Assembly (NCBI GenBank): GCA_946408355.1
Contig: CAMJRX010000003.1
Coordinates: forward strand, 23,370-87,369
DNA length: 64,000 nucleotides
Direction of reading: 5' to 3'
Source: an uncultured Selenomonadales bacterium
GTDB taxonomy: Bacteria; Bacillota; Negativicutes; Selenomonadales; Selenomonadaceae
The stretch's first letter is position 1, and every line of letters begins with the position of its first letter. The notes under the pieces were generated by a model. The model worked only from the letters and a program-made list of their open reading frames with translations, searched no databases and was not told the origin of the DNA. Made by a program: the position numbers and the translations under genes. Of the stretch, positions 30,737-39,389 are shown in pieces.

Positions 30737-30938
30737 TCACTCCTTTTTTCAGCTCAACGCTCATATCCAGATCAGCTACGATAGCTTTGCCGCCCAGAGA
30801 GAGAATTTTGTTGACTTGCGCGGGGTAGACTGCCGGATTTGTTTCGTCCGGCGTGACGCCCGGCACGCTAAGGAAGTTGCCCTCCACGCTTTTGGCGCGA
30901 AGGGTTGCTACGCTTTTGTTTTGGAATACCAAAGCCAT
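30720..30938 (-). CDS. small protein of the same cassette (72 aa)
   Basis: MALVFQNKSVATLRAKSVEGNFLSVPGVTPDETNPAVYPAQVNKILSLGGK; AGGAGG RBS upstream. Confidence 0.55.
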   Translation of the reverse strand: MALVFQNKSVATLRAKSVEGNFLSVPGVTPDETNPAVYPAQVNKILSLGGKAIVADLDMSVELKKGVIDDGQ

Positions 30939-31015
30939 ATAAATTCCTCCTTAAAATGTATTTCCCAGTGCAATCTCTTAAGAAGACGTTAAATGCCATA
31001 AAATCATCTCTTTGC

Positions 31016-31046
31016 ATTAAAAAAACCCGTCGCAACGGGCTTTGTT
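31016..31046. terminator. hairpin in divergent intergenic region
   Basis: AAAAAACCCGTCGCAACGGGCTTTGTT. Confidence 0.5.
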
Positions 31047-31060
31047 GTCAATTTATACGC

Positions 31061-31089
31061 TTGACAGGCGTTTATCTTTATGATATATT
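31061..31089 (+). promoter_or_regulatory. sigma-70-type promoter for the ORF6N/Bro-N gene
   Basis: TTGACA (31061) - 17 bp - TATATT (31084), followed by a leader of about 100 nt. Confidence 0.6.
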
Positions 31090-31192
31090 TTTATTAATAA
31101 ATTTCAAAATTCGGGTGAAAAGCCTACAGGCCCTTCAGTGGCCATAATACCACGTAAAAAGTTTTCTGTCAAATTTTAAGGAGGGAATAGTG

Positions 31193-32662
31193 ATGAAAAA
31201 TTTAACGCCGTTGGAATACGCCGGTCAAAGAGTGCTGTTAAGCCGGCAAGTGGCCGAAGTATTCGGAGTAATGTACGCGAAAGTTAAAAAGACGTTCCAA
31301 AGTCACCGCGCCAAATTCGTGGCAGGCGTGCATTTCTACTTGCTCGAAGGCCAAGAGCTTAAGGAATTCCGCACCGAGCATTTGAATCAATTTAAACGCA
31401 TGAGAATGGCGCAAATGATTTACTTGTGGACGGCCTCTGGCGTGGCCCTTTTGAGCAAACGTTTCGAGGGCGGCGAAAAAATTTATGCCGAATTGGCACG
31501 CGAATATTTCAAAGTCGAGGACGCCGAAGTGCCGCAAATCGTGACGATTCAAGGCGTGCGCGGTTATATCGACGCTAAAGGCGTTGTGTGGCTTAACGCC
31601 GAAGACGTCGCACGCGGTTTGGGTTTTACTCAAATTAAAAATGGCGTGGAGTATGTCATGTGGTGGCGTGTCGAAAATTATCTCAAGGAATTTGGGTTTT
31701 CCGCAGATGTGCGGAATGGATTTATCCCCGAAAATCTTTTTTACCTTTTGGCGATGAAAGCCAACAACGAGACCGCAAAAAAATTCCAGAGTGAAATCGT
31801 AACCAAATTTGTCGAGGCTAACAAAAAAAGTCGCCCGCGCGTCGAGCCGCTGACGATTGAAAATGTGCATTGCTATATCGACGCTAAAGGCGTTGCATGG
31901 CTCAATGTTGAAGACGTAGCACGCGGGCTTGGTTTTGTTAAAGTAGAAGAAAAAGTTTCGCCCACAGGTGGTCGAAAAACTTACGAGACTATTCGTTGGG
32001 AGCGGGTCAAGGGTTATTTGAAAGAATTCGGCTACAAACCCGTCGCAGGAAGTTGCGATGAAATTAACGGCAGGGATTACATTCCTGAAAACATGTTTTA
32101 TCGGTTGGCGATGAAAGCGTCCAATGCGGCGGCGCAAAAGTTTCAAGCTAAAGTTGCCGATGAAATTCTGCCGGAACTGCGCAAGAAAGGTTATTACTCT
32201 GTCAACAACGAGCCGACTGAGGAGCCTAAAAAGAAACGCAAGCCGCGTTCGGAATATGCCAGCGTTTACGGCATGAAGATGAGCAATAACTTAGTTAAGA
32301 TTGGCCACTCCGACGACGTGGAAGGTAGAATACCGGAAGTGGAACGCGAAAGCGGCTGGCAAGTTAAAGATGAATATCATACGCCGCGCATGGAACGCCC
32401 CCGCGCCATAAAAGAAGAATTTCGTCTGCACAAAAAGTATTCGCATGTCAAAGTTCAAGGGGAATATTTTAATGCGCCCTTCGACGACGTAAAAGGCGAC
32501 ATTGACGAAATAACTTTGACGCTCGAAGAAGAAATTGTAATTGGCGTCAGCGATAACGATAAAAAACTTTTAGTGGAAATGTGCCATATCAATTCGCCCC
32601 TCCAAGAAAAATTAATCAAGGAGACGGCGAATCTTTTATTTGGCGAAAAAATTTTCGTGTAG
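31193..32662 (+). CDS. ORF6N - BroN - BroN - T5orf172/GIY-YIG-like phage regulatory protein
   Basis: LEYAGQRVLLSRQVAEVFGVMYAKVKKTFQSHRAKFVAGVHFYLLEGQELKEF (ORF6N); duplicated YIDAKGVxWLNxEDVARGLGF…YLKEFG…FIPENLFYxLAMKA modules; C-terminal VYGMKMSNNLVKIGHSDDVEGRIPEVERESGW. Confidence 0.8.
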   Translation: MKNLTPLEYAGQRVLLSRQVAEVFGVMYAKVKKTFQSHRAKFVAGVHFYLLEGQELKEFRTEHLNQFKRMRMAQMIYLWTASGVALLSKRFEGGEKIYAELAREYFKVEDAEVPQIVTIQGVRGYIDAKGVVWLNAEDVARGLGFTQIKNGVEYVMWWRVENYLKEFGFSADVRNGFIPENLFYLLAMKANNETAKKFQSEIVTKFVEANKKSRPRVEPLTIENVHCYIDAKGVAWLNVEDVARGLGFVKVEEKVSPTGGRKTYETIRWERVKGYLKEFGYKPVAGSCDEINGRDYIPENMFYRLAMKASNAAAQKFQAKVADEILPELRKKGYYSVNNEPTEEPKKKRKPRSEYASVYGMKMSNNLVKIGHSDDVEGRIPEVERESGWQVKDEYHTPRMERPRAIKEEFRLHKKYSHVKVQGEYFNAPFDDVKGDIDEITLTLEEEIVIGVSDNDKKLLVEMCHINSPLQEKLIKETANLLFGEKIFV

Positions 32663-32673
32663 GAATATTTTTA

Positions 32674-32940
32674 CTAGGGTTTATCCGCCTCCCATTTTGC
32701 CAGCACTGCTTGAATTATGCGAATCATGCTGTCGTTTACCATTTGCAAAGCGGGATTTGAACTTTGCGCGCCCTCTTGCATGTCGCGCAACGACCGCCGC
32801 AATTCCATTTCTTCCGCATACGTCAACAAAAGCGGCTTGCCCTGTTCTATTGCCTCTTTGTATTTAACCATTGGATACGTCGGGACTTTCACGTCCGCCG
32901 CTGGTTTGCGTTTCCTGGCCATATTTCGCTTTATCGACAA
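32674..32940 (-). CDS. small phage-type hypothetical protein
   Basis: 88-aa ORF, minus-strand cluster with the replication genes. Confidence 0.5.
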   Translation of the reverse strand: MSIKRNMARKRKPAADVKVPTYPMVKYKEAIEQGKPLLLTYAEEMELRRSLRDMQEGAQSSNPALQMVNDSMIRIIQAVLAKWEADKP

Positions 32941-32994
32941 CTTCTGACAACTCCTTCACAGCGTCAATTAGGTCACAAACGAAAATTTTTCCAA

Positions 32995-33468
32995 TCATGC
33001 TTGTTCAGGTTGAATATTATCATATTTGACAGTCCCAAGCAAGCTCGGACGCCACTTTTTTAAATATTTTTTTTCGGCGGCGGCGCGGGTTCGGAAATAA
33101 TGCGTGCTGCTCAAGTTGTGCTCTGCCATTATCTTGACGTTAGGCCAGCACAGCACGTAGTAGCTTATCAAGATTATTTCCTCTAGCTCGGTTAGCCCTG
33201 CGCGGCAGATTTTCCCTTCCAAAATTGAGGCGGACTCGTCGCGCACTTTGATTAGCTTTGCCAGTTGGTTTTTCGTCTCGACCAGTTTTAACGCTAGAGC
33301 TTCAACTACAGAATGTTGAGATTTATGCGGCGCCGTGCCAAGTTGCGGGCGAAAGGTGCGAACTGACGATCTAATTTCGATTAATTTTGTGTGCACAGCT
33401 TCGATTTCTTGCGTTAACATTCGCACGCGGCTTAATGCCCTTTTTGCTTTTAAAGTTAAGTTTTCCAT
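32995..33468 (-). CDS. phage-type regulator, sigma-70 region 4/DUF1492-like
   Basis: N-terminal coiled coil, then LTELEEIILISYYVLCWPNVKIMAEHNLSSTHYFRTRAAAEKKYLKKW. Confidence 0.5.
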   Translation of the reverse strand: MENLTLKAKRALSRVRMLTQEIEAVHTKLIEIRSSVRTFRPQLGTAPHKSQHSVVEALALKLVETKNQLAKLIKVRDESASILEGKICRAGLTELEEIILISYYVLCWPNVKIMAEHNLSSTHYFRTRAAAEKKYLKKWRPSLLGTVKYDNIQPEQA

Positions 33469-33488
33469 TTGAATTTGTTGCCGGACCT

Positions 33489-34577
33489 CTAAACCGTCTT
33501 TTTGAGCTTAAAGCGCACGTCTGTTTCGCCAGTATAACCGAATTCGCTAATTGATTTTATGCGGCTCATTATCTGGCCGGCCTTGATGCGGTTGACTTTT
33601 TTCAGTTCCTCGTGCAGTTCTTCCGGGCTAAAGTTGCTCGTTATCACCAACTGCTTATGATTGGCGTAGCGTTCGTTTATCAGCTCAAAGAGTTGCTCCA
33701 TTTTCCATTCCGTCGCACGTTCCGCCCCGACGTCATCTAGGATTAACACGTCGCATTTTCTAAGCCGCTTTAAGACGTCTTCGGGGTTGCGATTCGGGTT
33801 GTCGAACGTTTCTTTCAACTCCCCTAACAGTTTTGCTACCGTCCCGAATTCTACGCTTTTGCCTTTGACCATACACTCTTTGGCAATCAGCGACGCTAAA
33901 AGCGTTTTGCCAGAACCGAACGTACCGTACAGGTACAAATTCGTAACGCCGTCTTGGACCGCTTGTTTGGCCAATTCCCATGCTCCGGCGGCGTATTGGG
34001 CGTCTGATTGTGTGTCGTGCAAGGCGCCGCTTACGTCGAAGTCAGAAAAAACCTTGCCGCGAAATTCTACCGGCAATTTTGACTCTGCGCGCCGCCGCCT
34101 TTCCACTTTGCACACGCACCAACTAATGTTTACTTCGCCTTCAATCATTTGCGCAACCGGTTCCCAATACTTATTGCTTTTTTTGGCGCACGTTTCCCCG
34201 GAGCATTTTTGGCAATAGCTCAAGTTTTCTTCCACTTCTATTAAGGCGCGGATGGAGCTTTTGTCACTTTCTACGTCGAGATTTAAATCTGGGTAACGCG
34301 CGACAATTTCGGCAAATTTTTTTTGCTCTTTGGCTTCCAGCGTTTTATAATACGCCACGAGTTGTTCGTTTGAATACTTTTGGCGCAAAGGCTTCAGTGC
34401 CGGAGTGCTGTATTTGCGCTCTAGTCTTGCCTCTTCGCGCTCTTTTGGCCTAACCACTATTTGATTGCCTTGCGCGTCTACTATCGGCTTGCCTTGCTCG
34501 TCTACCAATTTTTCGGCCTCTTCTAGTTCTTCTGCCTCAACCGCTTTTCCGTAAATGTCAACTACTTCCATTTTCAA
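33489..34577 (-). CDS. DnaC/IstB-like helicase loader ATPase
   Basis: LYLYGTFGSGKTLLASLIAKECMVKGKSV; CDVLILDDVGAERATEWKMEQLFELINERYANHKQLVITSN; CQKC…C cysteine cluster. Confidence 0.85.
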   Translation of the reverse strand: MKMEVVDIYGKAVEAEELEEAEKLVDEQGKPIVDAQGNQIVVRPKEREEARLERKYSTPALKPLRQKYSNEQLVAYYKTLEAKEQKKFAEIVARYPDLNLDVESDKSSIRALIEVEENLSYCQKCSGETCAKKSNKYWEPVAQMIEGEVNISWCVCKVERRRRAESKLPVEFRGKVFSDFDVSGALHDTQSDAQYAAGAWELAKQAVQDGVTNLYLYGTFGSGKTLLASLIAKECMVKGKSVEFGTVAKLLGELKETFDNPNRNPEDVLKRLRKCDVLILDDVGAERATEWKMEQLFELINERYANHKQLVITSNFSPEELHEELKKVNRIKAGQIMSRIKSISEFGYTGETDVRFKLKKTV

Positions 34578-35469
34578 TCGCTCCTTTTATCTTCGCTTCA
34601 ATTTCTGCCGACATACTTTCCCAAGAGTTTACTACGGGTATTTTCAGCCTCACTTTTGCTTTGGGCACTTCGAGGGGCACTTCAACTGCTTTGGGCACTT
34701 CTCGGGGCACTTCAAGGGGCACTTCGACCGCTTTAGGCTTTACCTTTTGGGGCGCTTTCTTTACTGCACCCACGCGATACACTTTGCGTTTCGTGTCTTT
34801 GCGCTTGAGTTGGCTCAGCACGAAGTTGAAATTTATCCCTCTATGCCCGTAGGCGTCGGGACTGTTGCGCTCTTTGGCGTTTGTTATCGCTCGCGACAGC
34901 TCCTCGACTGTACACGCACCTTTTTTCACCATTTCGCGCAACTTGCTTTCCTGCTCGTAGTACAGATTCGGCATTTGCGGATCCTCTCGCCAAGCCTCTA
35001 GCAGCTCTTCCATTTTATCTTCTAGCGGATTTTCCCTCGTCAAAATAGTCAAATTGTCAACTCGCGGCGGCGGCGGCGGCGGTGGTTCTTTAGTCTTATG
35101 CGCGCGCGTTAATAGGATTTCTTCTCTTTGCACCGACGTTTGGACCGATTTTTGCCCCGACTTTTCGCCCGATACTTGCCCGCGCGTGTAGAATAATATT
35201 TCGTACCGCGTCCCGGCCCTAGGATTGCTGCTTTGCGTTTCGTATGCTATTAACCCTGCCTTCTCCAATTCCACTTTCGTTCGCGTTATCGTCTCTCTAC
35301 TCTTGATATTCGTCCGCTCCATTAAGTCCCTATCACTTACCATTAAAAAGCCACTGTTGCCTATTTGATTATTCATGTGGTACAAATGCAGGAGCACCAA
35401 CTGCGCACTCGCATTTACTCGCCACAGTTGCCCATACACATATTTCAAGCCATCGTAATAACTTGACAT
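34558..35469 (-). CDS. phage replication initiator-like HTH protein with VPLEVPK repeat segment
   Basis: MSSYYDGLKYVYGQLWRVNASAQLVLLHLYHMNNQIGNSGFLMVSDRDLMERTNIKSRETITRTKVELEKAGLI. Confidence 0.65.
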   Translation of the reverse strand: MSSYYDGLKYVYGQLWRVNASAQLVLLHLYHMNNQIGNSGFLMVSDRDLMERTNIKSRETITRTKVELEKAGLIAYETQSSNPRAGTRYEILFYTRGQVSGEKSGQKSVQTSVQREEILLTRAHKTKEPPPPPPPRVDNLTILTRENPLEDKMEELLEAWREDPQMPNLYYEQESKLREMVKKGACTVEELSRAITNAKERNSPDAYGHRGINFNFVLSQLKRKDTKRKVYRVGAVKKAPQKVKPKAVEVPLEVPREVPKAVEVPLEVPKAKVRLKIPVVNSWESMSAEIEAKIKGAIENGSS

Positions 35470-35522
35470 TTCTTTTCCCTCCATTTATTTATTCTTTGCT
35501 TTACGAAGGAGCGTTTTTGTTG

Positions 35523-35873
35523 ATGAATGAAAAATTTTTTGGTGAGGAGTTTCGCATTAAACTAACTGATTTAATAAATACAGGCAAGCCACCGCTTGAA
35601 ATTGTTTTGGAGCTCGCTAAAGCAATCGGCCAAGTGTCTGGCGAGGATTCATATTATCAGACTACACGCGAGCAAATTTTTGCTGTTTATGGACTTGCTC
35701 TCCATGATAAATTTATTTTAGAGCATGAACTTTTTAACGTTAAAGCTCGACTTGATAAACTTTATTTGGCTTATGAAAATCCTGAATTTACCGATGAAGA
35801 ACATACACGAATTGGCTACGCGATTCAACGTCACAAAAAAGAACTTGACCGCCTGCAACGCCTGCTCACCTAA
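35523..35873 (+). CDS. hypothetical protein
   Basis: 117 aa, GAAGGAG RBS upstream of ATG at 35523. Confidence 0.6.
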   Translation: MNEKFFGEEFRIKLTDLINTGKPPLEIVLELAKAIGQVSGEDSYYQTTREQIFAVYGLALHDKFILEHELFNVKARLDKLYLAYENPEFTDEEHTRIGYAIQRHKKELDRLQRLLT

Positions 35874-35943
35874 TCTAAATTTACAACGCGCAGAATATCT
35901 GATATAATTTTTATCTAAACTAAAATTGCAAAGGAGAGCAACT

Positions 35944-36999
35944 ATGGATAAAAAAGAAGCGTTAGCGGCGGCATTGAAGAAAATCGAAAAGGATTTCGGA
36001 AAAGGCTCAATCATGCGACTCGGCGACGATACAACTCGCAAAGACGTTAAATTCGTGTCAACGGGAATTATGCCGCTGGATATTGCGCTCGGAATAGGAG
36101 GACTTCCTCGCGGTAGGATAACGGAAATTTACGGTCCTGAATCCGGCGGCAAGACAACCGTAGCTTTGCACATGGTAGCTGAAATTCAACGTCAAGGCGG
36201 CACGGCTGCTTTTATCGATGCAGAACACGCCCTTGATCCGGTTTATGCAAAGCGGCTCGGTGTCGACGTAGATAATCTTTTGCTTGCCCAACCCGACACC
36301 GGCGAACAGGGGCTTGATATTGCTGAAGCACTAATTCGTTCTTCTGCAATCGACATTGTAGTTATTGATTCGGTTGCCGCGCTAGTTCCAAAATCCGAAA
36401 TTGAAGGCGAAATGGGCGACGCTACTATTGGACTTCATGCGCGAATGATGAGCAAGGCAATGCGTAAAATGGCGGGCGTTATCAGCAAGACAGATACAAT
36501 CGCGGTTTTCATTAATCAAATTCGTGAAAAGGTCGGCATACCATTCGGCAATCCTGAAGTAACGACGGGTGGTCGCGCTCTGAAATTTTATTCGTCTGTT
36601 CGTTTGGAAATTCGCAGAGGCGAGCCGATTAAACAAGGTTCGGAAATTATTGGCAATCGCGTTAAGATAAAAGTTGCTAAAAATAAAGTTGCTCCGCCGT
36701 TCCGCACAGCCGAATTTGATTTGGTTTACGGTGAGGGATATTATCATCTCGGCAGTATTATTGATATGGGTGTCGCCTTAGAAATTCTCAAAAAGGCTGG
36801 TGCATATATCTCTTATAATACTTTGCGGCTCGGTCAAGGTAAAGAAAATGTAAAAAACTTCTTGATCGAACATCCCGACGTTACGGCAGAAATTGAAACT
36901 AAAATTCGTGAGACAATGGCGCAGTCGCTTAAATCTGTTGAAACGACAGATGACGAGGATTTTAACGATGAGGCGGACAACTTCAGAGATGAGGACTAA
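35944..36999 (+). CDS. recA: recombinase A
   Basis: [55 protein letters not shown]. Confidence 0.98.
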   Translation: MDKKEALAAALKKIEKDFGKGSIMRLGDDTTRKDVKFVSTGIMPLDIALGIGGLPRGRITEIYGPESGGKTTVALHMVAEIQRQGGTAAFIDAEHALDPVYAKRLGVDVDNLLLAQPDTGEQGLDIAEALIRSSAIDIVVIDSVAALVPKSEIEGEMGDATIGLHARMMSKAMRKMAGVISKTDTIAVFINQIREKVGIPFGNPEVTTGGRALKFYSSVRLEIRRGEPIKQGSEIIGNRVKIKVAKNKVAPPFRTAEFDLVYGEGYYHLGSIIDMGVALEILKKAGAYISYNTLRLGQGKENVKNFLIEHPDVTAEIETKIRETMAQSLKSVETTDDEDFNDEADNFRDED

Positions 37000-37444
37000 G
37001 CAAAAAAAATCCGCGCTTGAGAAGGCGACGGATTTATTATCTCGTCAAGAACAAAGCTCGGCTATCTTGCGTAGAAAATTATTGGCTCGGAAATATGACG
37101 CGGCGGAAATCGACGAGGCACTTGCCAAACTCAAAAAATATAATTATTTGGACGACGAGGAAACTTGTCAGCGGCAATTTGAAAGTTTTTATTCGGAGGG
37201 CAGGTTAAGTGTTCGGCAAATTATTATCAAGCTAATTCAGCGCGGTTTTGATAAAGATTTTATCGAGCAGCTTATTCCCGACGATTCGGACGAACATGAA
37301 CGGCTTGTAGCAGGAAAATGGTTAGAAAAAAAATTTACTCGCGGCGAAAATTTTGACAGGGCTAAGGCGTGGCAATTTCTAGCGACACGAGGCTTTAACG
37401 GAGAAATTATTTCGTCGGCTATCGAAGATTTTCAGCAGGAATAA
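36989..37444 (+). CDS. recX: regulatory protein RecX
   Basis: ATG overlaps the recA 3' end; [46 protein letters not shown]. Confidence 0.9.
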   Translation: MRTKQKKSALEKATDLLSRQEQSSAILRRKLLARKYDAAEIDEALAKLKKYNYLDDEETCQRQFESFYSEGRLSVRQIIIKLIQRGFDKDFIEQLIPDDSDEHERLVAGKWLEKKFTRGENFDRAKAWQFLATRGFNGEIISSAIEDFQQE

Positions 37445-37449
37445 AAATC

Positions 37450-37482
37450 TTAAGCTCGTCAAAAGCGGCGAGCTTTTTTTTC
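37450..37482 (+). terminator. recX terminator
   Basis: TTAAGCTCGTCAAAAGCGGCGAGCTTTTTTTT. Confidence 0.75.
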
Positions 37483-37519
37483 ATGCCAAATTCAAATTTG
37501 AAAACCATTATCAAAAATC

Positions 37520-37609
37520 TTGACAAGTAGATAATTAAAGTTTATGATTACGGCGACTTAAGAGAATTTGAGAAATAAAATCATTTGAGGAAACACGGCC
37601 ACTCAAGTT
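37520..37609 (+). promoter_or_regulatory. porin 1 promoter and conserved 5'UTR motif
   Basis: TTGACA-17-TATGAT, CGGCGACTTAAG, then ATTTGAGGAAACACGGCCACTCAAGTT; matched at 39219-39312. Confidence 0.75.
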
Positions 37610-37679
37610 GATAAGCTTCCCAAAAAAATCAAAAGTCACAGGAAAATTTTTAACAGCAGATGTATTGGAGGTCTTCAAC

Positions 37680-39023
37680 ATGAAGAAAACGGTAGCAACA
37701 GCATTAGCGGCGGCGTTTGTAATGGGCGCAAGTGCAACGACATTCGCGGCGGCAAATCCTTTTAGCGACGTTCCGGCGGGGCATTGGGCTTATCAGTCCG
37801 TTGCCAAACTCGCGGCTGAAGGCGTTATCGAAGGTTACGGCGACGGCACCTATCGCGGTGACAGAAATATCACCCGTTACGAAATGGCGCAGATGGTTGC
37901 TAAGGCTATGGCGAAAAATCCTTCCGGCGCGACTAAAGCTGAACTCGACAGACTCGCGGCTGAATTCCGTGATGAACTCGACGCTTTGGGCGTTCGCGTT
38001 GCTGAACTCGAAAAATACGCCGACAAAGTTACTTGGCACGGCAAGATTGAGTACACCTACGAACAAACTAAAACCGACCCCGAAAATACTGGCAAGAAAG
38101 AAAAAGATACTGCCAACGGCTTTATCTTCCGTCTCGAACCAAAAGCTGAAGTCAACGACCACTGGACAGTTAACGCCCGCATTGACGCATATGCTGACAT
38201 GAAAAAAGACGAGACAACCAATTTTGAACTCAAGCGCGCATGGGCTGAGGGCGACTACGACAAGTTAAATCTTAAAGTTGGTAAGTTTGAATTCTATCCC
38301 GAAGGCGAAGCCGGTCTTATGTGGGATACGGAAATTTCCGGCGGCTCCTTGACTTTCGGCAGTAAATGGAAATTCAACGTTACGGGCGGTCGCGTGGAAA
38401 GTGACGTTATTGGCGGCGGCATTTATGGCGAAAACGAAACCGAAGACGATCCCGCAACGGTTGTAGGCTTGAGAGTCGATTACAATCAGGGCGATAAAGG
38501 TTTATTCGGCGGCGCAGGCTACTATTACGTTAAAGACGACGACCTCGCCTGGAGCAGAAATAATTATTTGAGAAGAGGCGTTGCTGACAGCATTGATTTT
38601 GATAACGAACACAGCCGCAAAGCTTATGCTAAGGCTAGTATTTGGACAGTCAATCTCGGCTATCAGTTCACTGACCTTTTGTCGGTTCAGGGTGTATACG
38701 CTCAAAATACCAAAGCTGATTTCGAGGATAAAGCTTGGCAAGCTGAACTTTGCTATGGTAACTACGACGACGCCTCCGAAAAAGGACAGTGGAACGTTTA
38801 CGCCGGCTACCGCAAACACGGCACCAACGTTTCATTCGCGCCCACTGAAGAAGATGCCCTGCGCGGCACTCGCGGTTTTGTTATCGGCGCGTCTTGGGCA
38901 CCGTTTAAAAATATCGGCGTCATCGCAAAATATTTCGACGGCAAATATATTTCCGACGGTATCTATCGTAGCGGACACGGCAAAGCTCGTCATATCTTCG
39001 GTCGTGTCGAGTTCTTCTTCTAA
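37680..39023 (+). CDS. SLH-domain outer-membrane porin (OmpM-type), copy 1
   Basis: Signal peptide; NPFSDVPAGHWAYQSVAKLAAEGVIEGYGDGTYRGDRNITRYEMAQMVAKAM SLH domain; beta-barrel ending in aromatic F (GRVEFFF). Confidence 0.93.
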   Translation: MKKTVATALAAAFVMGASATTFAAANPFSDVPAGHWAYQSVAKLAAEGVIEGYGDGTYRGDRNITRYEMAQMVAKAMAKNPSGATKAELDRLAAEFRDELDALGVRVAELEKYADKVTWHGKIEYTYEQTKTDPENTGKKEKDTANGFIFRLEPKAEVNDHWTVNARIDAYADMKKDETTNFELKRAWAEGDYDKLNLKVGKFEFYPEGEAGLMWDTEISGGSLTFGSKWKFNVTGGRVESDVIGGGIYGENETEDDPATVVGLRVDYNQGDKGLFGGAGYYYVKDDDLAWSRNNYLRRGVADSIDFDNEHSRKAYAKASIWTVNLGYQFTDLLSVQGVYAQNTKADFEDKAWQAELCYGNYDDASEKGQWNVYAGYRKHGTNVSFAPTEEDALRGTRGFVIGASWAPFKNIGVIAKYFDGKYISDGIYRSGHGKARHIFGRVEFFF

Positions 39024-39046
39024 AATTCAAATCCGAGCAATCATAA

Positions 39047-39075
39047 GCTCCCGAATAATCGGGGGCTTTTTTCGT
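39047..39075 (+). terminator. porin 1 terminator
   Basis: AGCTCCCGAATAATCGGGGGCTTTTTT. Confidence 0.7.
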
Positions 39076-39218
39076 TTTCAGATTCATATCAAGAAAAAAT
39101 CCCGCGTCTGTGCTATCTTTAAAATGTGTTTACTCAAGCTGAATAAAACATGAACAAAAATTTTAAATTATAACATGAAAAGAATATGAAATCAAAGACA
39201 AAATTTTTTTAGAACGTA

Positions 39219-39312
39219 TTGACAAGCGGAATAATCTGTATTATCATTGCGGCGACTTAAGGGACAAGTCAAAGAAGTAAAGAAGATTTGAGGAAACACG
39301 GCCACTCAAGTT
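39219..39312 (+). promoter_or_regulatory. porin 2 promoter and conserved 5'UTR motif
   Basis: TTGACA-17-TATCAT, CGGCGACTTAAG, then ATTTGAGGAAACACGGCCACTCAAGTT. Confidence 0.75.
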
Positions 39313-39389
39313 AGAACAACTTCTGAGACAAGTCGCAAAAGTCAGCCGAATTATTTTCTAGAGCGACATCTTTAAGGAGGATGTTCAAA

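Noticed and set aside
31238-32146. 302-aa minus-strand ORF opposite the ORF6N/Bro-N gene
   Set aside because: Antisense shadow ORF of a clear coding gene; low-plausibility composition and no RBS.
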